From Planctomycetota bacterium (GTDB taxonomy: Bacteria; Planctomycetota; Phycisphaerae; Sedimentisphaerales; Anaerobacaceae): a stretch of 8,025 bases of DNA. The notes below the pieces were generated by a model. It was not told the origin of the DNA, searched no databases, and was given only the letters and a program-made list of their open reading frames with translations. Positions 1 to 6,180 of this stretch are shown one piece after another; position 1 is the stretch's first letter; each line of letters starts with the position of its first letter. The stretch covers positions 1 to 8,025 of the forward strand of contig JADFHU010000226.1 of NCBI GenBank assembly GCA_022567055.1. The letters run 5' to 3'. The translations under genes and the position numbers were made by a program.

Positions 1-14
1 AATATGGAGCACAC

Positions 15-44
15 TTGGACCCTAAACTGTCCAATTTATTTCTT
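15..44 (+). terminator. Weak terminator-like hairpin
   Basis: A 6-base stem (TTGGAC at 15-20, GTCCAA at 29-34) with an 8-base loop is followed by the T-rich stretch TTTATTTCTT. This could end a gene entering from the left edge. The stem is short and only half GC, so it may be chance. No gene upstream can be identified in the window. Confidence 0.25.
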
Positions 45-165
45 GCCGATCCCCTATTGCGTCAACAGGAAAAAGTGAGACAGAATCGGACATAGGGTCC
101 GGCCGCAACAGGGGAAAAGCGAAGGGAAGATGTGAACGCATGTCAGAATCTGCAATGTCACTCAC

Positions 166-248
166 TGGGCCGGGCTGGATTCGAACCAGCGTAAGCTTAC
201 GCTAATGGGTTTACAGCCCATCCCCTTTAACCACTCGGGCACCGACCC
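166..248 (-). tRNA. tRNA-Tyr (anticodon GTA)
   Basis: The reverse strand folds into a complete class II tRNA of 83 nt without CCA. The 7-bp acceptor stem GGGTCGG/CCGGCCC has one G-U pair. T8 is followed by the D-arm sequence CCCGAGTGG, and the anticodon stem ATGGG/CCCAT closes the loop CTGTAAA, giving anticodon GTA at 212-214. The variable arm contains the self-complementary GTAAGCTTAC, and the T arm is GCTGG-TTCGAAT-CCAGC. The discriminator base is A. A long variable arm with GTA is the bacterial tRNA-Tyr pattern. The 3' CCA is not encoded (the next bases are GTG), so it must be added by nucleotidyltransferase. A promoter lies just upstream at 267-295. Confidence 0.97.
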
Positions 249-266
249 TAAAATCGAGGATGCGGC

Positions 267-295
267 ATTAGACTGCAATTATTTTGAGATGTCAA
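267..295 (-). promoter_or_regulatory. Sigma-70 promoter of tRNA-Tyr
   Basis: On the minus strand a perfect -35 TTGACA (290-295) is followed by a 17-base spacer and -10 TCTAAT (267-272, 5 of 6 consensus bases). Transcription would start near 260, about a dozen bases before the tRNA 5' end at 248. The bases after the -10 box (GCCGC) are GC-rich, a discriminator type common at stable-RNA promoters under stringent control; that regulation is inference. Confidence 0.75.
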
Positions 296-336
296 AGATA
301 ATATGGGGGGATGAAGGGCCCGACAGGGCCTGATCC

Positions 337-567
337 CTAATCCGATTGCTCTTCGCGCTGGCCGGGTCCGGGAGGCTTTTTGAAGTCGGCCATCTGCTGG
401 GCCCAAGTGGAGACCTCGCTCCGCGATTTCTTTAGGGTCTCGGAAGTGGTTTTATGCGGTTCTTTGGCCTCCTCGGCGTCCAGCTTTCGCTCTCTAAGCC
501 AATAGAGTACCCATCCAATTGCCAAGGCCGGAATCATGCTAAACATGAATATCTTGTAGAAGCTCAT
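337..567 (-). CDS. Small single-span membrane protein, function unknown
   Basis: This 76-residue protein belongs to no family I recognise. Residues about 4-24 form one hydrophobic segment (FMFSMIPALAIGWVLYWL), followed at once by the basic RERK. By the positive-inside rule the rest should face the cytoplasm. Residues 28-76 are hydrophilic and highly charged, with a Pro/Gly patch (KKPPGPG) and an acidic end. The ATG at 567 is supported by AAGGA six bases upstream and by a promoter candidate at 609-637. It is divergent to uvrA and lies upstream of the tRNA on the same strand, which has its own promoter. A weak 5-bp hairpin (317-330) follows the stop but has no T-run. A real but uncharacterised gene is the most likely reading. 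Confidence 0.7.
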   Translation of the reverse strand: MSFYKIFMFSMIPALAIGWVLYWLRERKLDAEEAKEPHKTTSETLKKSRSEVSTWAQQMADFKKPPGPGQREEQSD

Positions 568-608
568 GGTGTGTCCTTAGCCATTCTCGAACTGTGAACC
601 CTGACTGG

Positions 609-637
609 ATGGTACTTGAAACCTCGTTGAAGGTCAA
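609..637 (-). promoter_or_regulatory. Candidate sigma-70 promoter for the small membrane protein gene
   Basis: The minus strand shows -35 TTGACC (632-637, 5 of 6) and -10 TACCAT (609-614, 4 of 6) with a 17-base spacer. The start would fall near 602, giving a leader of about 35 bases before the ATG at 567 that contains the AAGGA ribosome binding site. The placement supports it, but the -10 box is only fair. Confidence 0.45.
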
Positions 638-656
638 CAGCAGGCCGCGGAGGGAA

Positions 657-721
657 CAGTAATCAGTTTTCCCCCAAACCAGACAGCTGATAACCGACGA
701 CTGATTACTGATCACTGACCC
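657..721. repeat. Short degenerate heptamer repeat with inverted arm
   Basis: Five consecutive 7-base units lie at 687-721: CTGATAA, CCGACGA, CTGATTA, CTGATCA, CTGACCC. They belong to the same family as the 26-unit array at 5491-5672. Upstream, 657-667 (CAGTAATCAGT) is the exact reverse complement of 700-710, so an 11-bp stem with a 32-base loop can form. There is no T-run, so it is not a typical terminator. It lies between the start of the minus-strand small gene and uvrA and could be a degraded remnant of a longer array. Confidence 0.75.
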
Positions 722-813
722 ACCGCTTGCCTCTTGCCTCATTCTTGTTAAAGTGGAAAGGTTTGCAGTGTCCGTGCAGGGCCAGACAGCACTCTCGGGA
801 GATCGAATCGAGC

Positions 814-3660
814 ATGGAATTGGACAAGACCATCAGGATCAGCGGTGCTGCGGAGCACAATCTGAAGCATGTATCGTTGCGAATCCCTCGTGACAAGATG
901 GTCGTCATCACCGGGATCAGTGGTTCCGGGAAGAGTTCGTTGGCCTTCGATACGATCTATGCGGAAGGCCGGCGGAAGTACGTGGAGTCACTCAGTGCCT
1001 ATGCCCGCCAGTTTCTGGAAAAGCTGCAGAAGCCGGACGTGTCCGAGATATCGGGCTTACCGCCCACCATTGCCATTGAACAGCGGCGCGGCAGCAGCAA
1101 TCCGCGCTCGACCGTCGCCACGACCACGGAGATCTATGACTACTTCCGTCTGCTGTTCGCCCGGGTGGGGCAACCCCACTGTTGGGTATGCGGGCAGGAG
1201 ATCACCAGCCAGCATTCATCGCAGATCGTGGAGTCCGTCCTCGCGCGCCCGGAGGGGTCAAAGATTCAGATCTGTGCCCCATTGGTCCACGGCAAGAAGG
1301 GAGAGCACAAGGAGATCTTTGCGGGTATCCAGCGCGAGGGCTATGTCCGTGTGCGCGTGGATGGCGAGGTCTTCGATCTGCGCCATGTGCCTGATCTGAA
1401 AAAGAATCAAACCCACGATATCGCGGCGGTGGTGGACCGGCTGGTCGTGAAGGAGGCGGCCCGGGTTCGCCTGGCGGACTCCATTGAAACGGCCCTCAAG
1501 CTGGCTGACGGGACGGTGCTCGTGTTGATCTCGCAACCGCGTGAAGGGGGCCCGGGGGATGTCTGGGAGGAGGTGGTGTACAGCGAAAAGTTCGCCTGCT
1601 CGAACCACCCCGAAGCGAGCCTGGAAGAGCTGTCCCCGCGCCTATTCAGCTTCAACAGCCCGCATGGCGCCTGTCCCAGTTGTGATGGGCTGGGGACGAT
1701 CCTGGAATTTGATCCTGAATTGATCGTTCCGGACAAGAGTCTTTCCTTGGAAAACGGGGCCATCAGCGCTTGGCGCAAGGGGGGCAAACGCATGAATATC
1801 CTCTACAACCGTCTGGTCAAACGGTTTTGTAGAGACTTGGAGATCTCGAAGTCCATGCCCTACTGCGATATCCCCAAGGAGGCCCTGCGTGTGTTAATGT
1901 TCGGGACCCATGATCGCGATACCCAGAAGTTGGGCATAGCCTTTGAAGGCGTGATACCCAACCTTTCCCGGCGCTGGAAAACCACGTCCAGTGAGTTTGT
2001 CAAGGCACGGCTGCATGGCTATCTGTCCGAACAAGCCTGTCGAGCCTGTGAGGGTAATCGCCTCCGCACCGAGGCCATTGCTGTAACGGTCGCGGGCAAG
2101 AGCATTGCGGACCTCACCCGCATGAGTATCGAGGAGGCGGAGCGATTCTTTCGGGAACTTCGCCTGGACAAGGAAAAGACCATCATCGCCTACCAGATTC
2201 TCAAGGAGATCAAGGCCCGGCTGGGCTTCATGAAGAACGTGGGATTGGGTTATCTCACGCTCAACCGAATCAGCAGTACGCTGTCCGGAGGGGAGGCGCA
2301 GCGCATCCGTCTCGCCACGCAGGTAGGCAGTGGGTTGGTGGGCGTCTGTTATGTGCTCGACGAACCCACCATCGGACTCCACAAGCGGGACAACGAACGC
2401 TTGCTGGGGATCCTGAAGCAGTTGACCAAGATTGGCAATACCGTGATCGTGGTGGAGCATGATGAAGACATCATTCGCAACGCAGATCATATCGTGGACA
2501 TTGGCCCGGCTGCCGGTCGCAACGGCGGCCAGCTGGTTGCCCAGGGGAACCTGGAGGACATCCTGGCCTGTGAAAAGTCGCTGACCGGATTGTACCTCTC
2601 GGGTAAACGCGTCATCGCCCTGCCCAGCAAACGGCGAAAATACAACCTGCGCAGGTGCATCGAGATCAAACACGCCCAGGAAAACAACTTAAAGGATATC
2701 AGTGTCAAGTTTCCGCTGGGCGTGTTGGTCTGCGTGACCGGCGTATCCGGGTCGGGTAAGAGTACGCTGGTCAACCAGATCCTTCTCAAGGCCCTCAAAC
2801 GGTGTCTGTATCAGTCGCGCGAGCGGCCCGGCAAACACAAGAGCATCCTGGGGACCTCTCTCATCGACAAGATCATTGAGATTGACCAATCTCCGATCGG
2901 CAAGACACCCCGTAGCAACCCCGCGACCTACACGGGTGCCTTTGACGAGGTCCGCAAGCTCTTTTCATTGACGCGGGAAGCCAAGATTCGCGGATACAAG
3001 GCGGGCCGCTTTAGTTTCAATGTGAAAGGAGGCCGCTGTGGGTCATGCAAAGGGCAGGGCACCAAGAAGATTGAGATGCACTTCTTGCCCGATGTCTATG
3101 TGATCTGCCAGGAGTGCAAGGGAACCCGCTACAACCCGGAGACCTTGCAAATCATCTATAGGGGAAAAAACATCGCGGATGTCTTGGATATGCGCATCGA
3201 AGAGGCATTACAGTTCTTTGCCAGTATTCCAAAGGTGGTTCGCATCCTCCAGACCCTGTGTGACGTCGGTCTAGGCTATGTTCAATTGGGACAGTCCTCC
3301 ACGACGCTCTCGGGCGGCGAAGCCCAACGGGTCAAGCTGTCCTCGGAACTGGCCAAGAACGCCACCGGCCATACGCTCTATCTCCTGGACGAGCCGACCA
3401 CGGGTCTGCACTTCGCGGACATCCACAACCTGCTCGCGGTGCTACAACGCCTGACGGATATGGGCAACACCGTGATCGTGATCGAACACAATCTGGACGT
3501 CATCAAGATGGCGGACTACATTATCGATCTGGGTCCGGAAGGCGGCGATGCCGGTGGCCATGTGGTGGTGACGGGTTCCCCCGAGGACATCGTGACCTGC
3601 GAAGAGAGCTATACCGCACGCTATTTGAAGAGGCTATTGGAAAAACATGCATCTTCGTGA
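814..3660 (+). CDS. uvrA: Excinuclease ABC subunit A (UvrA)
   Basis: UvrA is the damage-recognition ATPase of nucleotide excision repair; it acts in the cytoplasm as a dimer and loads UvrB at lesions. The ATG at 814 gives 948 residues, close to the usual 940 or so. The open frame runs on to a TTG at 727, but those 29 extra codons do not resemble UvrA, while MELDKTIRISGAAEHNLK does. Visible landmarks are Walker A (GISGSGKSS, 34-42), a first zinc module (C262, H265, C287, C290), and CxxC at 409-412. The ABC signature LSGGEAQR (490-497) and Walker B VLDEP (514-518) follow. The second half has Walker A (643-651), the second zinc module (C742, C745, C765, C768), a second signature (832-839) and LLDEP (857-861). 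The region between the first Walker A and zinc module is full length, so this is a UvrB-interacting UvrA rather than the shorter UvrA2. The likely ribosome site GGGAG (797-801) is 12 bases away, rather far. I found no recognisable LexA box upstream. Confidence 0.97.
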   Translation: MELDKTIRISGAAEHNLKHVSLRIPRDKMVVITGISGSGKSSLAFDTIYAEGRRKYVESLSAYARQFLEKLQKPDVSEISGLPPTIAIEQRRGSSNPRSTVATTTEIYDYFRLLFARVGQPHCWVCGQEITSQHSSQIVESVLARPEGSKIQICAPLVHGKKGEHKEIFAGIQREGYVRVRVDGEVFDLRHVPDLKKNQTHDIAAVVDRLVVKEAARVRLADSIETALKLADGTVLVLISQPREGGPGDVWEEVVYSEKFACSNHPEASLEELSPRLFSFNSPHGACPSCDGLGTILEFDPELIVPDKSLSLENGAISAWRKGGKRMNILYNRLVKRFCRDLEISKSMPYCDIPKEALRVLMFGTHDRDTQKLGIAFEGVIPNLSRRWKTTSSEFVKARLHGYLSEQACRACEGNRLRTEAIAVTVAGKSIADLTRMSIEEAERFFRELRLDKEKTIIAYQILKEIKARLGFMKNVGLGYLTLNRISSTLSGGEAQRIRLATQVGSGLVGVCYVLDEPTIGLHKRDNERLLGILKQLTKIGNTVIVVEHDEDIIRNADHIVDIGPAAGRNGGQLVAQGNLEDILACEKSLTGLYLSGKRVIALPSKRRKYNLRRCIEIKHAQENNLKDISVKFPLGVLVCVTGVSGSGKSTLVNQILLKALKRCLYQSRERPGKHKSILGTSLIDKIIEIDQSPIGKTPRSNPATYTGAFDEVRKLFSLTREAKIRGYKAGRFSFNVKGGRCGSCKGQGTKKIEMHFLPDVYVICQECKGTRYNPETLQIIYRGKNIADVLDMRIEEALQFFASIPKVVRILQTLCDVGLGYVQLGQSSTTLSGGEAQRVKLSSELAKNATGHTLYLLDEPTTGLHFADIHNLLAVLQRLTDMGNTVIVIEHNLDVIKMADYIIDLGPEGGDAGGHVVVTGSPEDIVTCEESYTARYLKRLLEKHASS

Positions 3661-3676
3661 GAAATCGGTGGGATTA

Positions 3677-3852
3677 AGGCACTCTAACAAAACCATGATC
3701 TACTGCGGTCGGCTGCAAAGACCGATGCCTGTGTTGTCGGCAAAAAAGGTCCTCGACGTGCTTCAGCACGCCTCCGGTCCTTTTTCACCTGCCGCCTTGG
3801 CCTCGGCCTTTTCGCTCGACCTCGTCACAACCCTGGTTTTGTTAGAGTGCCT
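3677..3852. mobile_element. MITE-like foldback element, 176 bases
   Basis: The ends are perfect 19-base inverted repeats: AGGCACTCTAACAAAACCA at 3677-3695 and its reverse complement at 3834-3852. The symmetry continues inward. Positions 3707-3729 match the reverse complement of 3799-3821 at 17 of 23 bases, and the centre (3743-3785) is a hairpin. The whole piece can therefore fold back on itself about a midpoint near 3764. If the element proper is 3678-3851, TAA stands directly on both sides (3675-3677 and 3852-3854), which could be a 3-base target duplication. No transposase is encoded, so any movement would need one supplied in trans. It sits 16 bases after the uvrA stop and ends 25 bases before the mtnA ribosome site. 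A non-mobile regulatory palindrome is the alternative. Confidence 0.65.
3743..3785. terminator. Bidirectional terminator-like hairpin at the centre of the foldback element
   Basis: AAAAAGG (3743-3749) pairs with CCTTTTT (3779-3785), followed inward by a T-T mismatch and a CC/GG pair. After an internal loop comes a 5-bp stem CGTGC/GCACG with the tetraloop TTCA (3762-3765). The A-run on one side and T-run on the other give a terminator form on both strands. On the plus strand it would end the uvrA transcript before mtnA. The internal loop reduces stability, so efficiency is uncertain. Confidence 0.5.
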
Positions 3853-3891
3853 AAGAGTCGACTTCGGCCCACTTCGTGGGAGGTGAGTATT

Positions 3892-4962
3892 ATGAAGATA
3901 AGGTCTGCACTTCAATGGATTGGAGACTGTCAAGGTCACCTGGAACTGATAGACCAACGCGTGTTGCCGGGCACCTGGTCCAAGCTTGTCTGTCGGGACA
4001 CCGCCCAACTCTGGCAGGCGATCAAAACCTTAGCCGTCCGGGGGGCGCCCGCTATCGGCGTGTCCGCCGCCTATGGGCTGGTGCTGGCGCTACAGCAGTC
4101 TAAGGCGACCGACGCGTGCGGGGCCCTCAAAGACCTGATTCAGCAGGCCCACTATCTGGCAAGCTCGCGTCCGACCGCGGTGAATCTCTTTTGGGCCTTG
4201 GATCGTGTGCGGCGCTCCGCCGAGCAGTTGGTGGCCGATCAGGCCCAGGCCGACAAGGATGCCCTCCTAGCCGTGGTCTTCGCGGAAGCAGAGGCAATCT
4301 GCCGGGAGGACGTGGTCATGTGTCAACGCATCGGTGAGCATGGTGAGCGTTTTATTGGGGAGGGATGCGGCGTCCTGACCCACTGCAACGCCGGTGCACT
4401 GGCCACCGCAGGACAGGGAACGGCCCTGTCCCTCATGTTTGAGGCCCATAAGAGAGGCCGTTCGTTTACCGTCTATGCGGATGAGACGCGGCCGCTGCTA
4501 CAGGGCGCCAGACTCACCGCCTGTGAGTTGCAGCGCGCCGGTATCGAGGTGAGGATCCTCTGTGACAACATGGCCGGCTGGTTGATGAAACAGGGCCAGG
4601 TCCATGCCATCGTGACCGGTGCGGATCGCATCGCCGCCAATGGGGATGCCGCGAACAAGATCGGGACCTACAGTCTAAGCATCCTGGCCCGCGCGCACCA
4701 GATACCATTCTACATCGCGGCCCCTTCCAGCACCTTCGACTTCTCCATAGAAAACGGCCAGGCCATCACGATTGAGCAGCGTTCAGCGGAGGAAGTGACC
4801 ACTCTCCAAGGGGTAGACCTCGCACCGGCCGGCGTGGGTGTATACAATCCGGCCTTCGATGTGGTGCAGGCAAGCGACATCACCGCCTTGATCACAGAAG
4901 TGGGTGTCATCGAAAGGCCCAGTGCCGAAAAGATCAGAGACCACTTTTCAAGATCGAAATGA
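3892..4962 (+). CDS. mtnA: S-methyl-5-thioribose-1-phosphate isomerase (MtnA)
   Basis: MtnA converts 5-methylthioribose-1-phosphate to 5-methylthioribulose-1-phosphate in the methionine salvage pathway, in the cytosol. The ATG at 3892 follows a very strong site GGGAGGTGA (3878-3886) at 5 bases and gives 356 residues, normal for the family. An in-frame start at 3847 would add 15 residues that overlap the ribosome site and is rejected. Family marks are RGAPAIG (50-56), SRPTAVNLFWALDR (92-105), THCNAGALATAG (163-174) with the catalytic Cys165, and TGADRI (242-247) with the catalytic Asp245. DNMAGWLM (225-232) and the AAPSSTFD stretch (276-283) also fit. The eIF2B-like and ribose-1,5-bisphosphate isomerase relatives share the fold, but the active-site pattern points to MtnA. 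No SAM riboswitch was seen upstream. No other salvage gene is in the window. Confidence 0.95.
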   Translation: MKIRSALQWIGDCQGHLELIDQRVLPGTWSKLVCRDTAQLWQAIKTLAVRGAPAIGVSAAYGLVLALQQSKATDACGALKDLIQQAHYLASSRPTAVNLFWALDRVRRSAEQLVADQAQADKDALLAVVFAEAEAICREDVVMCQRIGEHGERFIGEGCGVLTHCNAGALATAGQGTALSLMFEAHKRGRSFTVYADETRPLLQGARLTACELQRAGIEVRILCDNMAGWLMKQGQVHAIVTGADRIAANGDAANKIGTYSLSILARAHQIPFYIAAPSSTFDFSIENGQAITIEQRSAEEVTTLQGVDLAPAGVGVYNPAFDVVQASDITALITEVGVIERPSAEKIRDHFSRSK

Positions 4963-4971
4963 ACCCCTCCG

Positions 4972-5409
4972 ATGGAAAGAGCCTCTCCCAAAGAGCGAAA
5001 GATCGGACTGCTGCTGTTTCTCCTGGTCGCCGGTGGCTTTGCAGGGTTGTTTCTTTTGGAAACCGTCCTGGGTTTCGATGTGGGAAGACTCTTCAACCCC
5101 TGCGGGTTCAAGCAACGGACCCACCTGCCCTGCATCACCTGTGGTTGGACCACCTCCACTCGGGCACTCGTGCGCGGGGAGATCGGGCATGCGTTCACCC
5201 TTCAGCCCGCCGCCACCCTTGTGAATATGGTCATCGTCGGCGCTTCGCTGACCGTGCTCTACTTGGCCGTGACGGGCAAGATCCCCCGCTTCGCTGCCCG
5301 TCTCTACCGAGATCTGAGATGGCGGCATCTCTTGATGGCCCTCGTGGTCATACTCCTGGGGGGATGGTCGGTTACGCTGGCCCGAGCGCTCTCGGAACGT
5401 AGTGGGTAG
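4972..5409 (+). CDS. DUF2752-type small membrane protein
   Basis: This 145-residue protein has three predicted membrane segments at about 11-33, 78-100 and 119-140. Between the first two lies NPCGFKQRTHLPCITCGWTTSTRAL (as 43-56 and 57-66), with C44, C54 and C57, then a short RGEIGHAF stretch and a Pro (79) at the head of the second segment. The CxxCGxTxxxRAL core is the hallmark of the DUF2752 family, whose function is unknown; the paired cysteines suggest a metal or redox role, which is speculation. The start lies 9 bases after the mtnA stop, with an in-frame stop at 4960 limiting upstream choices. There is no clear Shine-Dalgarno site, so translation may depend on ribosomes finishing mtnA. 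Shared transcription with mtnA is likely, but a shared role is not shown. Confidence 0.85.
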   Translation: MERASPKERKIGLLLFLLVAGGFAGLFLLETVLGFDVGRLFNPCGFKQRTHLPCITCGWTTSTRALVRGEIGHAFTLQPAATLVNMVIVGASLTVLYLAVTGKIPRFAARLYRDLRWRHLLMALVVILLGGWSVTLARALSERSG

Positions 5410-5490
5410 GGTCAGGGGTCTGTGGGGTCGTGTCCGGCGGGCTAGGGCGGGAATCCGGCTGGGGACGATCTCCAGGGGATTCTTAAGTTA

Positions 5491-5672
5491 CCGACTACCG
5501 ACTACCGACCACCGATCACTGATCACTGATCACTGATCACTGATCACTGATCACTGATTACTGATTACTGATTACTGATCACTGATCACTGATCACTGAT
5601 TACTGATTACTGATTACTGATCACTGATTACTGATTACTGATTACTGATTACTGATCACTGATTACTGATTA
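5491..5672. repeat. Heptamer tandem array, 26 units
   Basis: Twenty-six 7-base units run without a gap. The first four are CCGACTA, CCGACTA, CCGACCA and CCGATCA. The other 22 are only CTGATCA (C, ten copies) or CTGATTA (T, twelve copies), in the order 5C-3T-3C-3T-1C-4T-1C-2T. Positions 5533-5574 and 5575-5616 (3C-3T each) are identical 42-base blocks, which shows block duplication. Each C unit contains the palindrome TGATCA. Stops (TGA) fall in all three plus-strand frames, so it is not coding. It fills most of the 330-base gap between the DUF2752 gene and the next frame. The flanks (5410-5490 and 5673-5739) hold only a weak CCCTCC/GGAGGG inverted pair (5683-5688, 5710-5715). Heptanucleotide tandem repeats are known in cyanobacteria as STRR sequences, a comparable type. 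Confidence 0.97.
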
Positions 5673-5739
5673 CTGTCCACGACCCTCCGGACAATCCGCA
5701 GAGGAAAGAGGAGGGCCCTGCGCGTCAGCGGCATAAGAC

Positions 5740-6015
5740 TTGACCGCCCTGGCCTGTCACCTGCCGCCGACCTTGCAGGTGCCGGGTGGAAACGGCCAGG
5801 AGGACACCTGCTCCCTGAAGACCTGCATCAAAACTCTAGAGCGCGATATGATCATGGACGCACTCAAACGCTGCCAGGGCAATATTAGTGCGGCGTCCCG
5901 CCAGCTCGGCATCACGGCCCGCATGACCCGCTACAAGATCAAGAATCTGGCGATTGACTATCGGAGCCTGTTTAAGCGCAGTCATAGGCCCGCCGATATT
6001 TCCGGACTTTCATAG
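5740..6015 (+). CDS. Fis-type DNA-binding protein: orphan C-terminal end of an NtrC/NifA-type regulator
   Basis: The 91-codon frame (TTG start) matches only the last part of sigma-54 enhancer-binding proteins. The LPPTLQ segment at 8-13 resembles the linker after the AAA+ domain. Residues 34-72 carry the Fis-type helix-turn-helix (ERDMIMDALKRCQGN, then SAASRQLGITARMTRYKIKN), as in NifA. A basic tail follows (FKRSHR). There is no AAA+ or receiver domain, so it could bind DNA but not activate sigma-54 polymerase. An in-frame TAA at 5734-5736 closes the frame just before the TTG. No clear ribosome site precedes the TTG; GGAGG at 5799-5803 is not well placed for any usual start, and an ATG at 5848 would cut into the domain. 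It may be a remnant of a longer activator whose 5' part was lost near the heptamer array, or a stand-alone regulator. The frame is otherwise intact with normal codon use. Confidence 0.65.
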   Translation: MTALACHLPPTLQVPGGNGQEDTCSLKTCIKTLERDMIMDALKRCQGNISAASRQLGITARMTRYKIKNLAIDYRSLFKRSHRPADISGLS

Positions 6016-6082
6016 TTTTTGCCACCTGTACGACAAATACGATCTTTGATTGAGAAACCACCAAAAAAGTGAAACTTCAACG

Positions 6083-6147
6083 AAACACTTACAATATTGT
6101 AACACTCCTTGGATCAGATTGCCGCGTTGTCGCATTCGTAAGTGTTT
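6083..6147. promoter_or_regulatory. Candidate activator-binding region upstream of amt
   Basis: Two symmetric signals lie 35-100 bases before the -24 box. One is a perfect 14-base palindrome TTACAATATTGTAA (6089-6102). The other is a 10-base inverted pair AAACACTTAC (6083-6092) and GTAAGTGTTT (6138-6147). Sigma-54 promoters need an activator bound upstream, often 80-150 bases from the start, so this position fits. The sites do not match the classic NtrC or NifA consensus, so the binding protein is unknown. Confidence 0.4.
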
Positions 6148-6180
6148 GTTGCCATCGGAGTTAACCGTGATCGGCACGCC

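Noticed and set aside
3..95. An open plus-strand frame from the window edge to TAG at 93-95, possibly the C-terminal tail of a gene.
   Set aside because: Only 30 codons, no recognisable family, and two of the three frames stay open for most of this length. It cannot be separated from chance without the sequence to the left.
727..813. Upstream extension of uvrA to a TTG start at 727.
   Set aside because: The 29 added residues do not resemble UvrA, while the protein from ATG 814 begins as the family does and has the family length.
1894..2673. A 259-codon minus-strand open frame inside uvrA.
   Set aside because: It lies wholly within the certain uvrA coding region in the antisense direction, has no recognisable domain, and is the kind of shadow frame expected in GC-rich genes.
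3647..3886. A 79-codon plus-strand frame between uvrA and mtnA whose middle (from an ATG at 3725) looks faintly like a helix-turn-helix.
   Set aside because: It overlaps the uvrA end, runs through the palindromic foldback element and both its inverted ends, and stops inside the mtnA ribosome site. No ribosome site precedes its ATGs. The resemblance is weak, so chance coding in a non-coding element is more likely.
3847..3891. Upstream start for mtnA at 3847.
   Set aside because: It would lie inside the foldback element's end and translate through the strong GGGAGGTGA site that clearly serves the ATG at 3892.
5491..5672. The repeat array as a CRISPR.
   Set aside because: Units are 7 bases in direct tandem with no spacers, so it is a simple tandem repeat.
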